38,276 nucleotides of DNA from Gammaproteobacteria bacterium (GCA_903970465.1 CAJCIO010000151.1:1-38276); one strand, 5' to 3'. Numbered from the stretch's first letter, positions 15,134 to 25,316 are shown. Translations and numbers: made by a program. The notes: generated from the sequence alone by a model not told the origin.

Positions 15134-16304
15134 CAGCCTTGCCAGCTCCGCAGTCCGTGGGCGATCCGTTCTACCGCCTGCTGCAGGCGCGGCAGGCTCT
15201 GGGTATAAGCGAAGCGCACGTGATGGCCGGCCAGGTGGCGGCCGAAATCGAGCCCTGGGGTAATGGCGACGTGCTCTGTCTCGAGGAAATGCCGACAGAA
15301 ACTGAAGGCATCGCCGCCAAACGCACTGATGTCGGCATACAGTAGAACGCCCCTTCAGGCTCCACCTCAATGGCGAAGCCCAGCTCGCGCAGCGCTGGCA
15401 GCAAATAGTCGCGACGCTTGGCGAACTCGGCACGGCGTGCTTCGAAGATCGCCAGGGTATCCGGCTCGAAACACGTCAGCGCAGCGTGCTGAGCCATGCT
15501 CGGAGCGCTGATGTAGAGGTTCTGCGCCAGCCGCTCGAGATGGGGCACCGCAGCTTCCGGGGCCACTAGCCAGCCCAGGCGCCAGCCCGTCATGCCGAAG
15601 TATTTGGAAAAACTATTGAGTACAAAGGCGTCGTTATCGACCTCCAGCACACTGCTGGCATCACAGCCATAGGTCAGGCCGTGATAAATCTCGTCCACCA
15701 CCAGATGCCCCCGGCGCGCCTTGATCGCGACGCTCAGGCCCGTCAGCTCGTCGCGACTCAGCAGGGTCCCGGTGGGATTGGCCGGTGAAGCCACCAGCGC
15801 GCCCACGGTGTCGGCATTCCAATGCTGGGCAACATGCTCGGCAGTCAGTTGGTAGCGCTCGGCCGGACCGACCGGCACCAACTGCGCGCTGGCTTCCACC
15901 AAGCGCAGGAAGTGCCTGTTGCACGGATAGCCAGGATCGGCCAGCAGCCAGTGCTTGCCGGGGTCGACCAGCAAGCTGCTGGCCAGCAGCAAGGCACCTG
16001 AACCACCAGGCGTGACCAGAATGCGCCCGGGATCGACCTGCACGCCGTAGCGCTGCGCATAAAAGCCGGCGATGGCCTCGCGCAGGGCTGGCAACCCGCG
16101 CGCGGCGGTATAGCGGGTTTCGCCAGCAGCCAGCGCGGCCTGCCCGGCCTTGATGATCGGCTCGGCGGTAGTAAAGTCCGGCTCGCCGATTTCCAGGTGG
16201 ATCACATCATGACCGGCAGCCTGCAATTCGTTGGCCCGCGCCAGCAGCGCCATGACATGGAAAGGTTCGATCGCGCGGCTGCGCGCACTGTAGGCTTGGG
16301 ACAT
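15133..16304 (-). pseudogene. class I/II PLP aminotransferase with a -1 frameshift
   Basis: Codons 1-321 give an intact fold-type I aminotransferase: LEIGEPDFTT, the Asn in SPANPTGT, VDEIYHGL and the PLP lysine Lys234 in NSFSKYFGMTGWRLGW. After GAFY (codon 321, 15342-15344) the frame goes off and ends at 15171 after 56 aberrant residues. One frame over, the expected sequence resumes at once (YADISAFGGDAFSFCRHFLE ... HHVRFAYTQSLPRLQQAV) and ends with TGA at 15133-15135, overlapping the sfsA start. Inserting one C after TAC would restore a standard 390-residue enzyme. The lost part holds the HHVRFAY Arg that binds the substrate carboxylate. This is either a true inactivating mutation or a sequencing error. 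The ATG at 16304 follows AGGGAA. Confidence 0.85.
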
Positions 16305-16416
16305 GTGGCGTTCCCTGGATAGGTGTAAACAAGTGATTCTACCTAAGCGCTCGGACAAAGGCTGCGTCAGCCTCGACAACCGGGAGTAGCGCGCCCCGAT
16401 TTGATCTGGTAAGTTC

Positions 16417-16441
16417 GCCGGCTTGCAGTCGCAGGGCCGGC
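16417..16441 (+). promoter_or_regulatory. hairpin in the dksA upstream region
   Basis: GCCGGC arms (16417-16422 and 16436-16441) enclose an inner TGC/GCA pairing with an AGTC loop, 59 bp before dksA. No U-tract follows. It may be an mRNA leader structure; a role in regulation is inference only. The rest of 16305-16500 holds the dksA promoter region, where I could not single out a clear -35/-10 pair. Confidence 0.35.
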
Positions 16442-16500
16442 AGGTGTCGGAGATGGATCATCCTGCGCAACGGAGTTGAAGAGCGAGAGGCGGTTTATTC

Positions 16501-16941
16501 ATGTCCACCAATGAAAAGCAGCAGAACAGCACTATCAGTGGCTTTGAACCCTACGTCCAGACGAAGGGCGAGGAGTACATGGGCGAGCCGATGCGCAAGC
16601 ACTTCACCAAGATCCTCCAGAAATGGAAACAGGACTTGATGCAGGAAGTCGACCGTACTGTGGACCACATGAAGGACGAAGCGGCCAACTTCCCTGACCC
16701 GGCCGATCGCGCCAGCCAGGAAGAAGAATTCAGCCTCGAACTGCGCGCGCGCGACCGCGAACGCAAGTTGATCAAAAAGATCGACAAGACCCTGCAACTG
16801 ATCGAAGACGAAGAGTACGGCTGGTGTGAGTCTTGCGGCATCGAGATCGGCGTACGCCGTCTGGAAGCTCGCCCCACTGCCGACATGTGCGTCGACTGCA
16901 AGACCTTGGCTGAAATCAAGGAAAAACAGGTCGGTAAATGA
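16501..16941 (+). CDS. dksA: RNA polymerase-binding transcription factor DksA
   Basis: DksA enters the RNA polymerase secondary channel and, with ppGpp, represses rRNA promoters and activates amino-acid operons. The 146 residues show the coiled coil (about 35-105) with the tip motif DPADRA (Asp66, Asp69, Ala71; equivalent to the E. coli D-x2-D-x-A) and the C4 zinc finger Cys109-x2-Cys112 ... Cys130-x2-Cys133. All four cysteines are present, so this is the zinc-containing DksA, not the Cys-depleted DksA2. A GAGAGG site precedes the ATG. Together with gluQ downstream it forms the common dksA-gluQ pair. Confidence 0.97.
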   Translation: MSTNEKQQNSTISGFEPYVQTKGEEYMGEPMRKHFTKILQKWKQDLMQEVDRTVDHMKDEAANFPDPADRASQEEEFSLELRARDRERKLIKKIDKTLQLIEDEEYGWCESCGIEIGVRRLEARPTADMCVDCKTLAEIKEKQVGK

Positions 16942-17028
16942 TCTGTGCGAAGTGGAGCGTGCTCACGTTCCACCGCCCTGCCGCCGGGGTCCACCCGGCC
17001 GCAATCGGCTTGCTGTAATATTCCCGCC

Positions 17029-17916
17029 ATGACCAAGCCCCCCTATACCGGCCGCTTCGCGCCGACGCCCAGTGGCTACCTGCACTTCGGTTCGCTGGTC
17101 GCTGCCCTCGCCTCGTACCTCGACGCCCGCGCCGTGAACGGTCGCTGGCTGCTGCGCATGGAAGACCTCGACCCCCCGCGCGAAGTACCCGGCGCCCAGG
17201 CGGCCATTCTACAAACGCTCGAGCAGTACGGCCTGGAATGGGACGGCGAAGTGGTGTACCAAAGCCAGCGCCACGACGCCTACCGCGAGATAGTTCAGCG
17301 CTTGTTCAGCCAAGGCCTGGCCTACGCGTGTACATGCTCGCGCAAACAGCTGGAAGGCCACCGCGGCATCTATCCGGGGCTGTGTCGCAATGCCGGGCAC
17401 GCACAGCAAGACGCGGCCATTCGCCTACGCGTGCCGGAACTGAACTACAGCTTCGACGACCGCGTGCAGGGCAATTTCCAGCAGCATCTGGGACGCGAAT
17501 CCGGCGACTTCGTGATTCAGCGCCGTGATGGCCTGTATGCCTACCAACTGGCGGTGGTGCTGGATGACGCCTGGCAGGGCATCACCGATATCGTGCGCGG
17601 CGCCGACCTACTGGACTCGACGCCACGCCATCTATATCTGCAGGAGTTACTGGGCGTGTCGCGACCGCGCTACCTGCACGTGCCGTTGATCATTCAGCCG
17701 GACGGCCACAAACTGGGCAAAAGCTACCGCTCACCGCCGCTGCAAGGCAATGAGGCCGGGCCGTTACTGCTGCGGGCGTTGCGTGCCCTGGACCAGCAAC
17801 CGCCGCAGGAACTGGCTGGCGCCGCCCCGAGGGAGATACTCGCATGGGCCACAGCACACTGGGATGCCACGACAATCCCCAAGACCGCCACGCTCCCCGA
17901 AACCGAACTCCTGTAA
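17029..17916 (+). CDS. gluQ: glutamyl-Q tRNA(Asp) synthetase
   Basis: GluQ(RS) is a GluRS paralogue lacking the anticodon-binding domain. It attaches glutamate to queuosine at position 34 of tRNA-Asp. The HIGH-like signature appears as PTPSGYLHFGSL (residues 11-22) and the KMSKS-like loop as KLGKS. The zinc-binding cysteines are in YACTCSRKQL and IYPGLC. The 295-residue length is right. The frame is open further 5', but the ATG at 17029 begins with the family's typical start (MTKPPYTGRFAPTPSG). No good Shine-Dalgarno is visible, so coupling to dksA expression through the 87-bp gap is uncertain. Confidence 0.95.
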   Translation: MTKPPYTGRFAPTPSGYLHFGSLVAALASYLDARAVNGRWLLRMEDLDPPREVPGAQAAILQTLEQYGLEWDGEVVYQSQRHDAYREIVQRLFSQGLAYACTCSRKQLEGHRGIYPGLCRNAGHAQQDAAIRLRVPELNYSFDDRVQGNFQQHLGRESGDFVIQRRDGLYAYQLAVVLDDAWQGITDIVRGADLLDSTPRHLYLQELLGVSRPRYLHVPLIIQPDGHKLGKSYRSPPLQGNEAGPLLLRALRALDQQPPQELAGAAPREILAWATAHWDATTIPKTATLPETELL

Positions 17917-17976
17917 CGAGAGGGCTTGGCGCCGAAAATCCGCGAGCCTGCAGAGCACTGACTGACGGAGTCCATT

Positions 17977-18034
17977 TCGAGGGCAAGCCGGCTCGCTACC
18001 TGTAGGTGCCGGGTTGGGCACGAGGCCCGGCTTT
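17977..18034 (+). repeat. partial REP-like sequence and GC hairpin after gluQ
   Basis: The segment 17979-18006 resembles a single inverted REP unit of the kind seen elsewhere in this window (GGGCAAGCCGGCTCGCTAC, then CTGTAG). It is followed by a hairpin with GCCGGG (18008-18013) and CCCGGC (18026-18031) and a short TTT, a possible weak terminator for gluQ. Confidence 0.4.
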
Positions 18035-18122
18035 CGCGTACCATCCCGCTTCTTTTTGCCGCACCCATTACACTGAAACTGGCACTTCACTCTCTCCGCT
18101 GATCCATCCCCAAGAGGCCAGC

Positions 18123-18299
18123 ATGTATATCTACCGTTTGGTCCTATTGCTGGTCGTCGGCATCTACCTGTTTTCTCCCGCCATCATGGATTGGTGGATC
18201 GAGCCCTCGGGCGCCTGGTACAGGCCCTACCTGTTGTGGCTGATCCTGATCGTGGTGACCTTTATCCTGCAGAGCCAACGAGATGCCGATGAGCTTTAG
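18123..18299 (+). CDS. cbrX: small two-helix membrane protein CbrX
   Basis: This 58-residue protein is nearly all membrane: helix 1 about residues 4-22 (YRLVLLLVVGIYLFSPAIM), a short WWIEPSGAWYRP loop, and helix 2 about 36-50 (YLLWLILIVVTFIL). The ATG at 18123 follows AAGAGGCC. Its last 17 bases overlap the start of cbrA, which implies translational coupling. A small ORF in this place has been named cbrX in P. putida; the symbol is from memory and the protein's own function is not established. Confidence 0.8.
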   Translation: MYIYRLVLLLVVGIYLFSPAIMDWWIEPSGAWYRPYLLWLILIVVTFILQSQRDADEL

Positions 18300-21237
18300 C
18301 CTGACCCAGATAATCCTGATCAGTGCCGCGTACCTGCTGGTGCTGTTCTGCGTGGCCTGGATCAGCGAGCGCGGCATGATCCCGCGCTCGATCACCCGTC
18401 ACCCGCTCACGTACACCCTGTCGCTGGGCGTCTATGCCAGTGCCTGGGCGTTCTATGGCACGGTCGGCCTGGCGTATCAGTATGGTTATGGCTTTCTGGC
18501 CTGTTACATGGGGGTCTCGGGGGCCTTTCTGCTGGCCCCGGTGCTGCTGTACCCGATCCTCAAGGTCACCCGCACCTATCAACTGTCGTCGCTGGCCGAC
18601 CTGTTCGCCTTCCGCTTTCGCAGCACTTGGGCCGGCGCCATGACCACGATGTTCATGCTGATCGGCGTGCTGCCGCTGCTGGCCCTGCAGATCCAGGCCG
18701 TAGCCGACACCATCGGCATCCTCACCCACGAGCCGATCAAGGCCCGGGTGGCACTGAGTTTCTGTGCGCTGATCACCCTGTTCACGATTTTCTTTGGCTC
18801 GCGGCACATCGCCACTCGAGAGAAACACGAAGGCCTGGTGTTCGCCATCGCCTTCGAATCGGTGATCAAGCTGATCGCCTTGGGCGGCATCGGCATCTAC
18901 GCGCTCTACGGTGTGTTTGACGGCCCTCGCGACCTCGAACAGTGGTTGATGCAGAACCAGAGCGCTCTGGCCTCCTTGCACGCGCCGTTGCAGGAAGGCC
19001 CGTGGCGCACCTTGCTGCTGGTGTTCTTCGCCTCGGCGATCGTCATGCCCCACATGTACCACATGGCTTTTACTGAAAACCTCAATCCGCGCGCCCTGGT
19101 CAGTGCCAGCTGGGGCCTGCCGCTGCTGTTGCTGCTGATGAGCCTCGCCGTGCCGTTGATCCTCTGGGCCGGCCTGCGACTGGGTGCCACAACCAGCCCG
19201 GAGTACTTCACCCTCGGCATCGGTATTGCCGCCAACAGCAAGGCCCTGACGCTGCTGGCCTATATCGGCGGGCTGTCGGCGTCCAGCGGATTGATCATCG
19301 TCACCACACTGGCGCTGTCGGGCATGGCGCTCAACCACCTGGTTCTGCCGCTGTATCAGCCCCCCGCCGAGGGCAATATCTACCGTTGGCTGAAGTGGAC
19401 TCGCCGTGCGCTGATCGTCGCCATTATCATGGCCGGTTACTGCTTCTATCTGTTGCTGGGTGCACGTCAGGACCTCGCGCACTTGGGCATCGTCGCCTTC
19501 GTCGCCACCTTGCAGTTCCTGCCTGGCGTCCTGTCGGTCCTGTACTGGCCGACCGCCAATCGCCGCGGCTTCATCGCTGGCTTGCTCGCCGGGATGCTGG
19601 TGTGGGCGGCCACCATGCTGCTGCCGCTGATCGGCGATCTGCAGGGTTTTTACATCCCGCTGCTGAACATGATCTATGTGCTCGACGACACCAGCTGGCA
19701 CATGGCGGCCATCGCCTCCCTGGCCGCCAACGTCTTGCTGTTCACCCTGGTTTCGCTGTTCACCAGCATCAGCACCGAGGAGGCCAGCGCCGCCGAGGCC
19801 TGTGCAGTAGACAACGTGCGCCGCCCGCAACGTCGCGAACTGCACGCCGCCTCCCCCCAGGAATTCGCCACGCAACTGGCCAAGCCGCTGGGTGCCAAGG
19901 CGGCGCAAAAAGAGGTCGAGCAAGCCCTGCGCGATCTCTACCTGCCGTTCGACGAGCGCCGTCCCTATGCGCTGCGCCGCCTGCGCGACCGTATCGAGGC
20001 CAACCTGTCCGGGCTGATGGGCCCCAGCGTCGCCCAGGACATGGTCGAAACCTTCCTGCCGTATAAATCCGGCAGCGAAAACTACGTGACCGAAGACATT
20101 CACTTTATCGAAAGCCGCCTCGAAGATTACCACTCGCGCCTCACCGGCCTTGCCGCCGAACTCGACGCGCTGCGCCGCTATCACCGGCAAACCCTGCAGG
20201 AACTCCCCATGGGCGTCTGCTCATTGGCCAAGGATCAAGAGATCCTGATGTGGAACAAGGCCATGGAGGAACTCACCGGGATCCCGGCGCAGCGCGTAGT
20301 GGGTTCGCGCCTGGCGACCATCAGCGAGCCCTGGCGCGCGCTGCTGATGGGCTTCATCAATATTCCCGACGAGCACTTGCACAAGCAGCGCCTGGCCCTG
20401 GATGGCCAGACCCGCTGGCTCAATCTGCACAAGGCGGCCATCGACGAGCCCCTGGCGCCCGGCAACAGCGGCCTGGTACTGCTGGTCGAGGACCTGACCG
20501 ACACGCAGATGCTCGAAGACAAGCTAGTGCACTCCGAGCGCCTGGCCAGCATCGGTCGCCTGGCCGCCGGCGTCGCCCACGAGATCGGCAATCCGATCAC
20601 CGGTATCGCCTGCCTCGCACAGAACCTGCGCGAAGAGCGCGAGGAAGACGGCGAGATCACCGAGCTGAGCAGCCAGATCATCGAGCAGACCAAGCGCGTG
20701 TCGCGCATCGTGCAATCGCTGATGAGCTTCGCCCATGCCGGCAGCCACCAGCGCAGCGACGAGCCCGTGAGCCTGGCCGACGTGGCCCAGGACGCCATCG
20801 GGCTGCTGGCGCTGAACCGTCGAAACTTCGAGGTACAGTTTTACAACCTGTGCGATCCGGATCACTGGGTCGAAGGTGATCCGCAGCGCCTGGCCCAAGT
20901 GCTCATCAACCTGCTATCGAATGCCCGCGACGCTTCGCCCCCGGGCAGCGCGGTGCGGGTCAAGAGCGAGGTCAGTGAACACACGGCCGACCTGATCGTG
21001 GAAGATGAGGGCACCGGCATTCCCAAGAACATCATGGATCGACTGTTCGAACCATTCTTCACCACCAAGGACCCGGGTGAAGGAACAGGACTGGGGCTCG
21101 CTCTGGTCTATTCCATCGTTGAAGAGCATTATGGACAGATCACCATCGATAGCCCGGCAGATGAAAAAAACCAGCGCGGCACCCGAATCCGCGTCACCCT
21201 GCCCCGTCATGTCGTTGCGACGTCCGCTGTGAACTGA
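18283..21237 (+). CDS. cbrA: sensor histidine kinase CbrA
   Basis: CbrA is the sensor of the CbrAB carbon/nitrogen-balance system. In its 984 residues, in order: an SLC5 (sodium:solute symporter)-like membrane domain of about 13 helices (1-490), a STAC linker (about 515-590, LAKPLGAKAAQKEVEQALRD), a PAS-like region (about 620-730, NKAMEELTGIPAQRVVG), a HisKA domain with phospho-acceptor His766 (AAGVAHEIGNPITG) and a HATPase domain (NLLSNARDA, DEGTGIP, FFTTKDPGEGTGLGL). The transporter-like module is implicated in histidine uptake in pseudomonads. ATG 18283 overlaps cbrX; ATG 18289 (MSFSLTQ) is an alternative. cbrB follows after 22 bp. Confidence 0.96.
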   Translation: MPMSFSLTQIILISAAYLLVLFCVAWISERGMIPRSITRHPLTYTLSLGVYASAWAFYGTVGLAYQYGYGFLACYMGVSGAFLLAPVLLYPILKVTRTYQLSSLADLFAFRFRSTWAGAMTTMFMLIGVLPLLALQIQAVADTIGILTHEPIKARVALSFCALITLFTIFFGSRHIATREKHEGLVFAIAFESVIKLIALGGIGIYALYGVFDGPRDLEQWLMQNQSALASLHAPLQEGPWRTLLLVFFASAIVMPHMYHMAFTENLNPRALVSASWGLPLLLLLMSLAVPLILWAGLRLGATTSPEYFTLGIGIAANSKALTLLAYIGGLSASSGLIIVTTLALSGMALNHLVLPLYQPPAEGNIYRWLKWTRRALIVAIIMAGYCFYLLLGARQDLAHLGIVAFVATLQFLPGVLSVLYWPTANRRGFIAGLLAGMLVWAATMLLPLIGDLQGFYIPLLNMIYVLDDTSWHMAAIASLAANVLLFTLVSLFTSISTEEASAAEACAVDNVRRPQRRELHAASPQEFATQLAKPLGAKAAQKEVEQALRDLYLPFDERRPYALRRLRDRIEANLSGLMGPSVAQDMVETFLPYKSGSENYVTEDIHFIESRLEDYHSRLTGLAAELDALRRYHRQTLQELPMGVCSLAKDQEILMWNKAMEELTGIPAQRVVGSRLATISEPWRALLMGFINIPDEHLHKQRLALDGQTRWLNLHKAAIDEPLAPGNSGLVLLVEDLTDTQMLEDKLVHSERLASIGRLAAGVAHEIGNPITGIACLAQNLREEREEDGEITELSSQIIEQTKRVSRIVQSLMSFAHAGSHQRSDEPVSLADVAQDAIGLLALNRRNFEVQFYNLCDPDHWVEGDPQRLAQVLINLLSNARDASPPGSAVRVKSEVSEHTADLIVEDEGTGIPKNIMDRLFEPFFTTKDPGEGTGLGLALVYSIVEEHYGQITIDSPADEKNQRGTRIRVTLPRHVVATSAVN

Positions 21238-21259
21238 GACTGTCGAGAGAACCGACTCA

Positions 21260-22711
<1,452 letters not shown>

Positions 22712-22722
22712 TTCGTTTCAGC

Positions 22723-22815
22723 TGTTACCGGTAAAATGTTCGTAATAAAACTACATAAATACAAGGTGTTACCGCAGGTTTGCGGGCGTAACAAAATGCG
22801 ATCCCTACGGTAACG
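22723..22815 (+). promoter_or_regulatory. CbrB upstream activator sites for crcZ
   Basis: Four half-sites lie 75-170 bp upstream of the sigma54 promoter: GTTAC at 22724-22728 and 22768-22772, and GTAAC at 22788-22792 and 22810-22814. The middle pair forms a dyad (TGTTAC, 15 bases, GTAACA). Dyads of this kind are described for CbrB binding in P. putida. The central dyad also encloses CCGCA/TGCGG and could fold as an RNA hairpin, which may act on cbrB read-through. Confidence 0.75.
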
Positions 22816-22890
22816 AAATTTGTCTGACGCTGTAAGTCACGAATCCACTCAATCCAGCCAAGCCCTTGATTTTCGGGCATTTTCAAAAGT

Positions 22891-22906
22891 TGGCACAGGA
22901 CCTGCT
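22891..22906 (+). promoter_or_regulatory. sigma54 (RpoN) promoter of crcZ
   Basis: TGGCAC (22891-22896), six bases, then TGCT (22903-22906). The invariant GG (22892-22893) and GC (22904-22905) are exactly 10 bp apart. Transcription should begin near 22917. Confidence 0.9.
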
Positions 22907-22916
22907 ATATCTCTTG

Positions 22917-23290
22917 TACAAGAACAACAACAAGCAACGCAAAACACCATAATAAAAATAAGACGAATCGACTCACGCATAATAAAAACAAGACGGCGGA
23001 GGCGCAGCTAACTGATTCTTTTGGAGAGGAGTTGTATTTGGGGCTTGCCCCGCAGCCAGGCCGAGAACAATAAAAATTGCACTCAAGCAAGGGCCCGAAC
23101 TGGTTGGATCATCTGATCATTGCAACGCAGCGACCAAAGCAATCCGTTTGCTCTTGGCTCCCGGTTAGGGAGGTGGCCCTCAGGCGATGATGCCAGGAGG
23201 GTAGGGCATTCAACAAAAACAAGAAGCCCGGCATAACAACAAAAACGAGCATGCAACTATTACTTGGGGAGCTTCGGCTCCCCTTGTGCT
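22917..23290 (+). ncRNA. crcZ: CrcZ, Hfq-sequestering small RNA
   Basis: This roughly 370-nt RNA between cbrB and pcnB is transcribed from the sigma54 promoter and activated by CbrB. It has no coding frame of note. Six A-rich (CA) motifs of the type bound by the distal face of Hfq lie at about 22918-22934, 22949-22963, 22979-22994, 23064-23078, 23211-23226 and 23233-23247. By titrating Hfq(/Crc) it relieves catabolite repression of secondary carbon pathways. Length, location and motif number agree with P. putida CrcZ. Both ends are inferred from the promoter and the final hairpin. Confidence 0.92.
23266..23290 (+). terminator. terminator hairpin at the 3' end of crcZ
   Basis: A perfect 7-bp stem GGGGAGC (23266-23272) / GCTCCCC (23277-23283) has a stable TTCG tetraloop and is followed by TTGTGCT. 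The U-tract is poor, so some read-through towards pcnB is possible. Confidence 0.7.
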
Positions 23291-23448
23291 GTCTGGCTTT
23301 CAGCCATTTCCCCTCCCCCCGCGCAGTGCCTCCTGTTCCGCCAGTTGTTTCAGCGTCCTACACGATTCGCAGACTAAATGCTAGAATCCCCCGCCATCAT
23401 GCAGCCGTTCCCTTTTCTGGCTGACCATTCCTTCAAACAGTGCATCCC

Positions 23449-24834
23449 ATGCTGAAGAAGCTGTTCCAGTCTTTCCGCCCTCCTGCGAGGGTTGTGCAAC
23501 ATTTGCGTACCACGCCTGAAGTGCTCAATAGCGGCCAGCACTCGCTGCAGCGTGGCCAGTTCAGCCGGCATGCCGTGGGCATCGTCGAACGGCTGCAGAA
23601 CGCCGGGTACCAGGCCTATCTGGTAGGCGGCTGCGTGCGCGACCTGCTGCTTAATATCACCCCCAAGGATTTCGACGTTGCCACAAGCGCCACGCCGGAG
23701 CAGGTCCGTGCCGAATTTCGCAACGCGCGAGTGATCGGCCGCCGCTTCAAGCTGGTCCATGTGCATTTCGGCCGCGAGATCATCGAAGTCGCAACCTTCC
23801 GCGCCAATCATCCTGAAGAGGGTGAAGAAGAAGAGAACACCAACACCTCTTCGCGCAACGAGAGCGGTCGCATTCTGCGCGATAACGTTTATGGCACTCT
23901 GGAAGAAGACGCCCAGCGTCGCGACCTGACCATCAACGCGTTGTACTACGATCCGGTCAGCGAGAGGATTCTGGACTACGCCAACGGCGTGCACGACATC
24001 CGCAATCGCCTGATCCGTCTGATCGGCGATCCGCAGCAGCGCTACCAGGAAGACGCGGTGCGCATGCTGCGTGCGGTGCGCTTCGCCGCCAAGCTCGATT
24101 TCGGTATCGAAAAGCACACCGCCACGCCGATTAAGGCCATGGCGCCACTGCTGCGCGAGATCCCTTCGGCGCGCCTGTTCGAAGAAGTGCTCAAGCTGTT
24201 CCTGTCGGGCAACGCCTCGGACACCTTCGAGATGCTGGTCGACCTGCAATTGTTCGAGCAACTGTTCCCGGCCAGCAGCGATGCCCTGGAGCACGAGCCC
24301 ACCTACACCCACACCCTGATCAGCAATGCCTTGATCAACACCGACCTGCGGGTCAAGCAGGGCAAACCGGTGACCCCGGCGTTCCTGTTCGCCGCCTTGC
24401 TGTGGCCAGCGCTGCCACATCGCGTGCTGCGCCTGCAGGCCAAAGGCATGCCGCCGATCCCGGCGATGCAGGAAGGCGCTCACGAACTGATCGCCGAGCA
24501 GTGCCAGCGTATCGCCATTCCGAAACGTTTCACGCTGCCGATCCGCGAGATCTGGGACATGCAGGAGCGCCTCCCGCGGCGCAGCGGCAAACGTGCCGAC
24601 CTGCTGCTCGATAATCCGCGCTTCCGTGCCGGCTATGACTTCTTGCTGCTGCGCGAATCCGCCGGTGAGCAGACCGATGGCCTGGGCGAATGGTGGACCG
24701 ATTATCAGGACGCCAACGACAGTGGCCGACGCGACATGATCCGCGATCTGGGTGGCAAGGACGAAACTGCCGGCGCCGCACCGCGCAAGCGTCGCCGCAG
24801 TAGCAGCAAACGCAAAGGCGCCGACGGCGAGTAG
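23449..24834 (+). CDS. pcnB: poly(A) polymerase I
   Basis: PcnB adds 3' poly(A) tails that promote RNA decay. Its 461 residues carry the class II nucleotidyltransferase signature VGGCVRDLLL (about 59-67) with catalytic Asp74/Asp76 in KDFDVATSA, the RDLTINALYYD motif, the RNA-binding RMLRAVRFAAKLDF helix, and a very basic C-terminal tail (RKRRRSSSKRK). The ATG at 23449 gives the typical MLKKLFQSFRPP start; an in-frame GTG three codons upstream is possible and no strong ribosome-binding site is seen. It begins about 160 bp after the crcZ hairpin. folK follows 4 bp after its stop. Confidence 0.95.
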   Translation: MLKKLFQSFRPPARVVQHLRTTPEVLNSGQHSLQRGQFSRHAVGIVERLQNAGYQAYLVGGCVRDLLLNITPKDFDVATSATPEQVRAEFRNARVIGRRFKLVHVHFGREIIEVATFRANHPEEGEEEENTNTSSRNESGRILRDNVYGTLEEDAQRRDLTINALYYDPVSERILDYANGVHDIRNRLIRLIGDPQQRYQEDAVRMLRAVRFAAKLDFGIEKHTATPIKAMAPLLREIPSARLFEEVLKLFLSGNASDTFEMLVDLQLFEQLFPASSDALEHEPTYTHTLISNALINTDLRVKQGKPVTPAFLFAALLWPALPHRVLRLQAKGMPPIPAMQEGAHELIAEQCQRIAIPKRFTLPIREIWDMQERLPRRSGKRADLLLDNPRFRAGYDFLLLRESAGEQTDGLGEWWTDYQDANDSGRRDMIRDLGGKDETAGAAPRKRRRSSSKRKGADGE

Positions 24835-24838
24835 CCCC

Positions 24839-25315
24839 ATGGAAACCGTGTACGTTGGCCTGGGCAGCAACCTCGCCGCACCCGAGCAGCAGTTGCGCCA
24901 GGCGCTGGCGGCGCTGGCCGCCCTGCCCGACAGCCACTGGATAGGGGCGTCGGCGCTGTACAGCAGCGAATCGTTGCTGCCAGGCCAGCCGCGCTACACC
25001 AATGCTGTGGCGGCGTTGAGCACCGATCTAGCGCCTCTGGCACTGCTCGATGCGCTACAGGCCATCGAAAACGCCCAGGGGCGCGAGCGCCTCGAGCGCT
25101 GGGGCCCGCGCACGCTGGATCTGGACATTCTGTTGTTTGGCGAGCGGGTGATCGACGAGCCCCGGCTCAAGGTGCCGCATTATCATATGCAGGCACGGGC
25201 ATTCGTCCTTTATCCCCTCGCCGAGCTGGTGCCACCAGGCTTTGTACTGGCTGACGGTAGAGCGTTACAGGCGTTGCTTGATGAGTGTCCGTTCGAAGGC
25301 TTGCAGCGGCTCTGA
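24839..25315 (+). CDS. folK: 6-hydroxymethyl-7,8-dihydropterin pyrophosphokinase
   Basis: FolK transfers pyrophosphate from ATP to the pterin in folate synthesis. The 158-residue protein has the N-terminal YVGLGSNLAAPEQQLRQAL, the RYTNAVAAL strand and the signature RWGPRTLDLDILLFG with the two Mg-binding Asp. The C-terminal HYHMQARAFVLYPLAEL matches the family. The ATG lies 4 bp beyond the pcnB stop, so it is read from the same mRNA. An open frame extends upstream inside pcnB and is not used. Confidence 0.96.
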   Translation: METVYVGLGSNLAAPEQQLRQALAALAALPDSHWIGASALYSSESLLPGQPRYTNAVAALSTDLAPLALLDALQAIENAQGRERLERWGPRTLDLDILLFGERVIDEPRLKVPHYHMQARAFVLYPLAELVPPGFVLADGRALQALLDECPFEGLQRL

Positions 25316-25316
25316 T

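Noticed and set aside
18262..20190. Open frame of 642 codons on the minus strand
   Set aside because: It is fully antisense to cbrA, whose kinase and membrane motifs are clear. The antisense translation is Gln/Gly/His/Arg-rich, as expected for a codon-bias shadow in GC-rich DNA.
22820..23011. Short open frame of 63 codons overlapping crcZ
   Set aside because: It has a poor start context and crosses the sigma54 promoter and the A-rich CrcZ motifs; the region is explained by the RNA.
23374..24870. Open frame of 498 codons on the minus strand
   Set aside because: It is antisense to pcnB and would cover its catalytic motifs; shadow composition.
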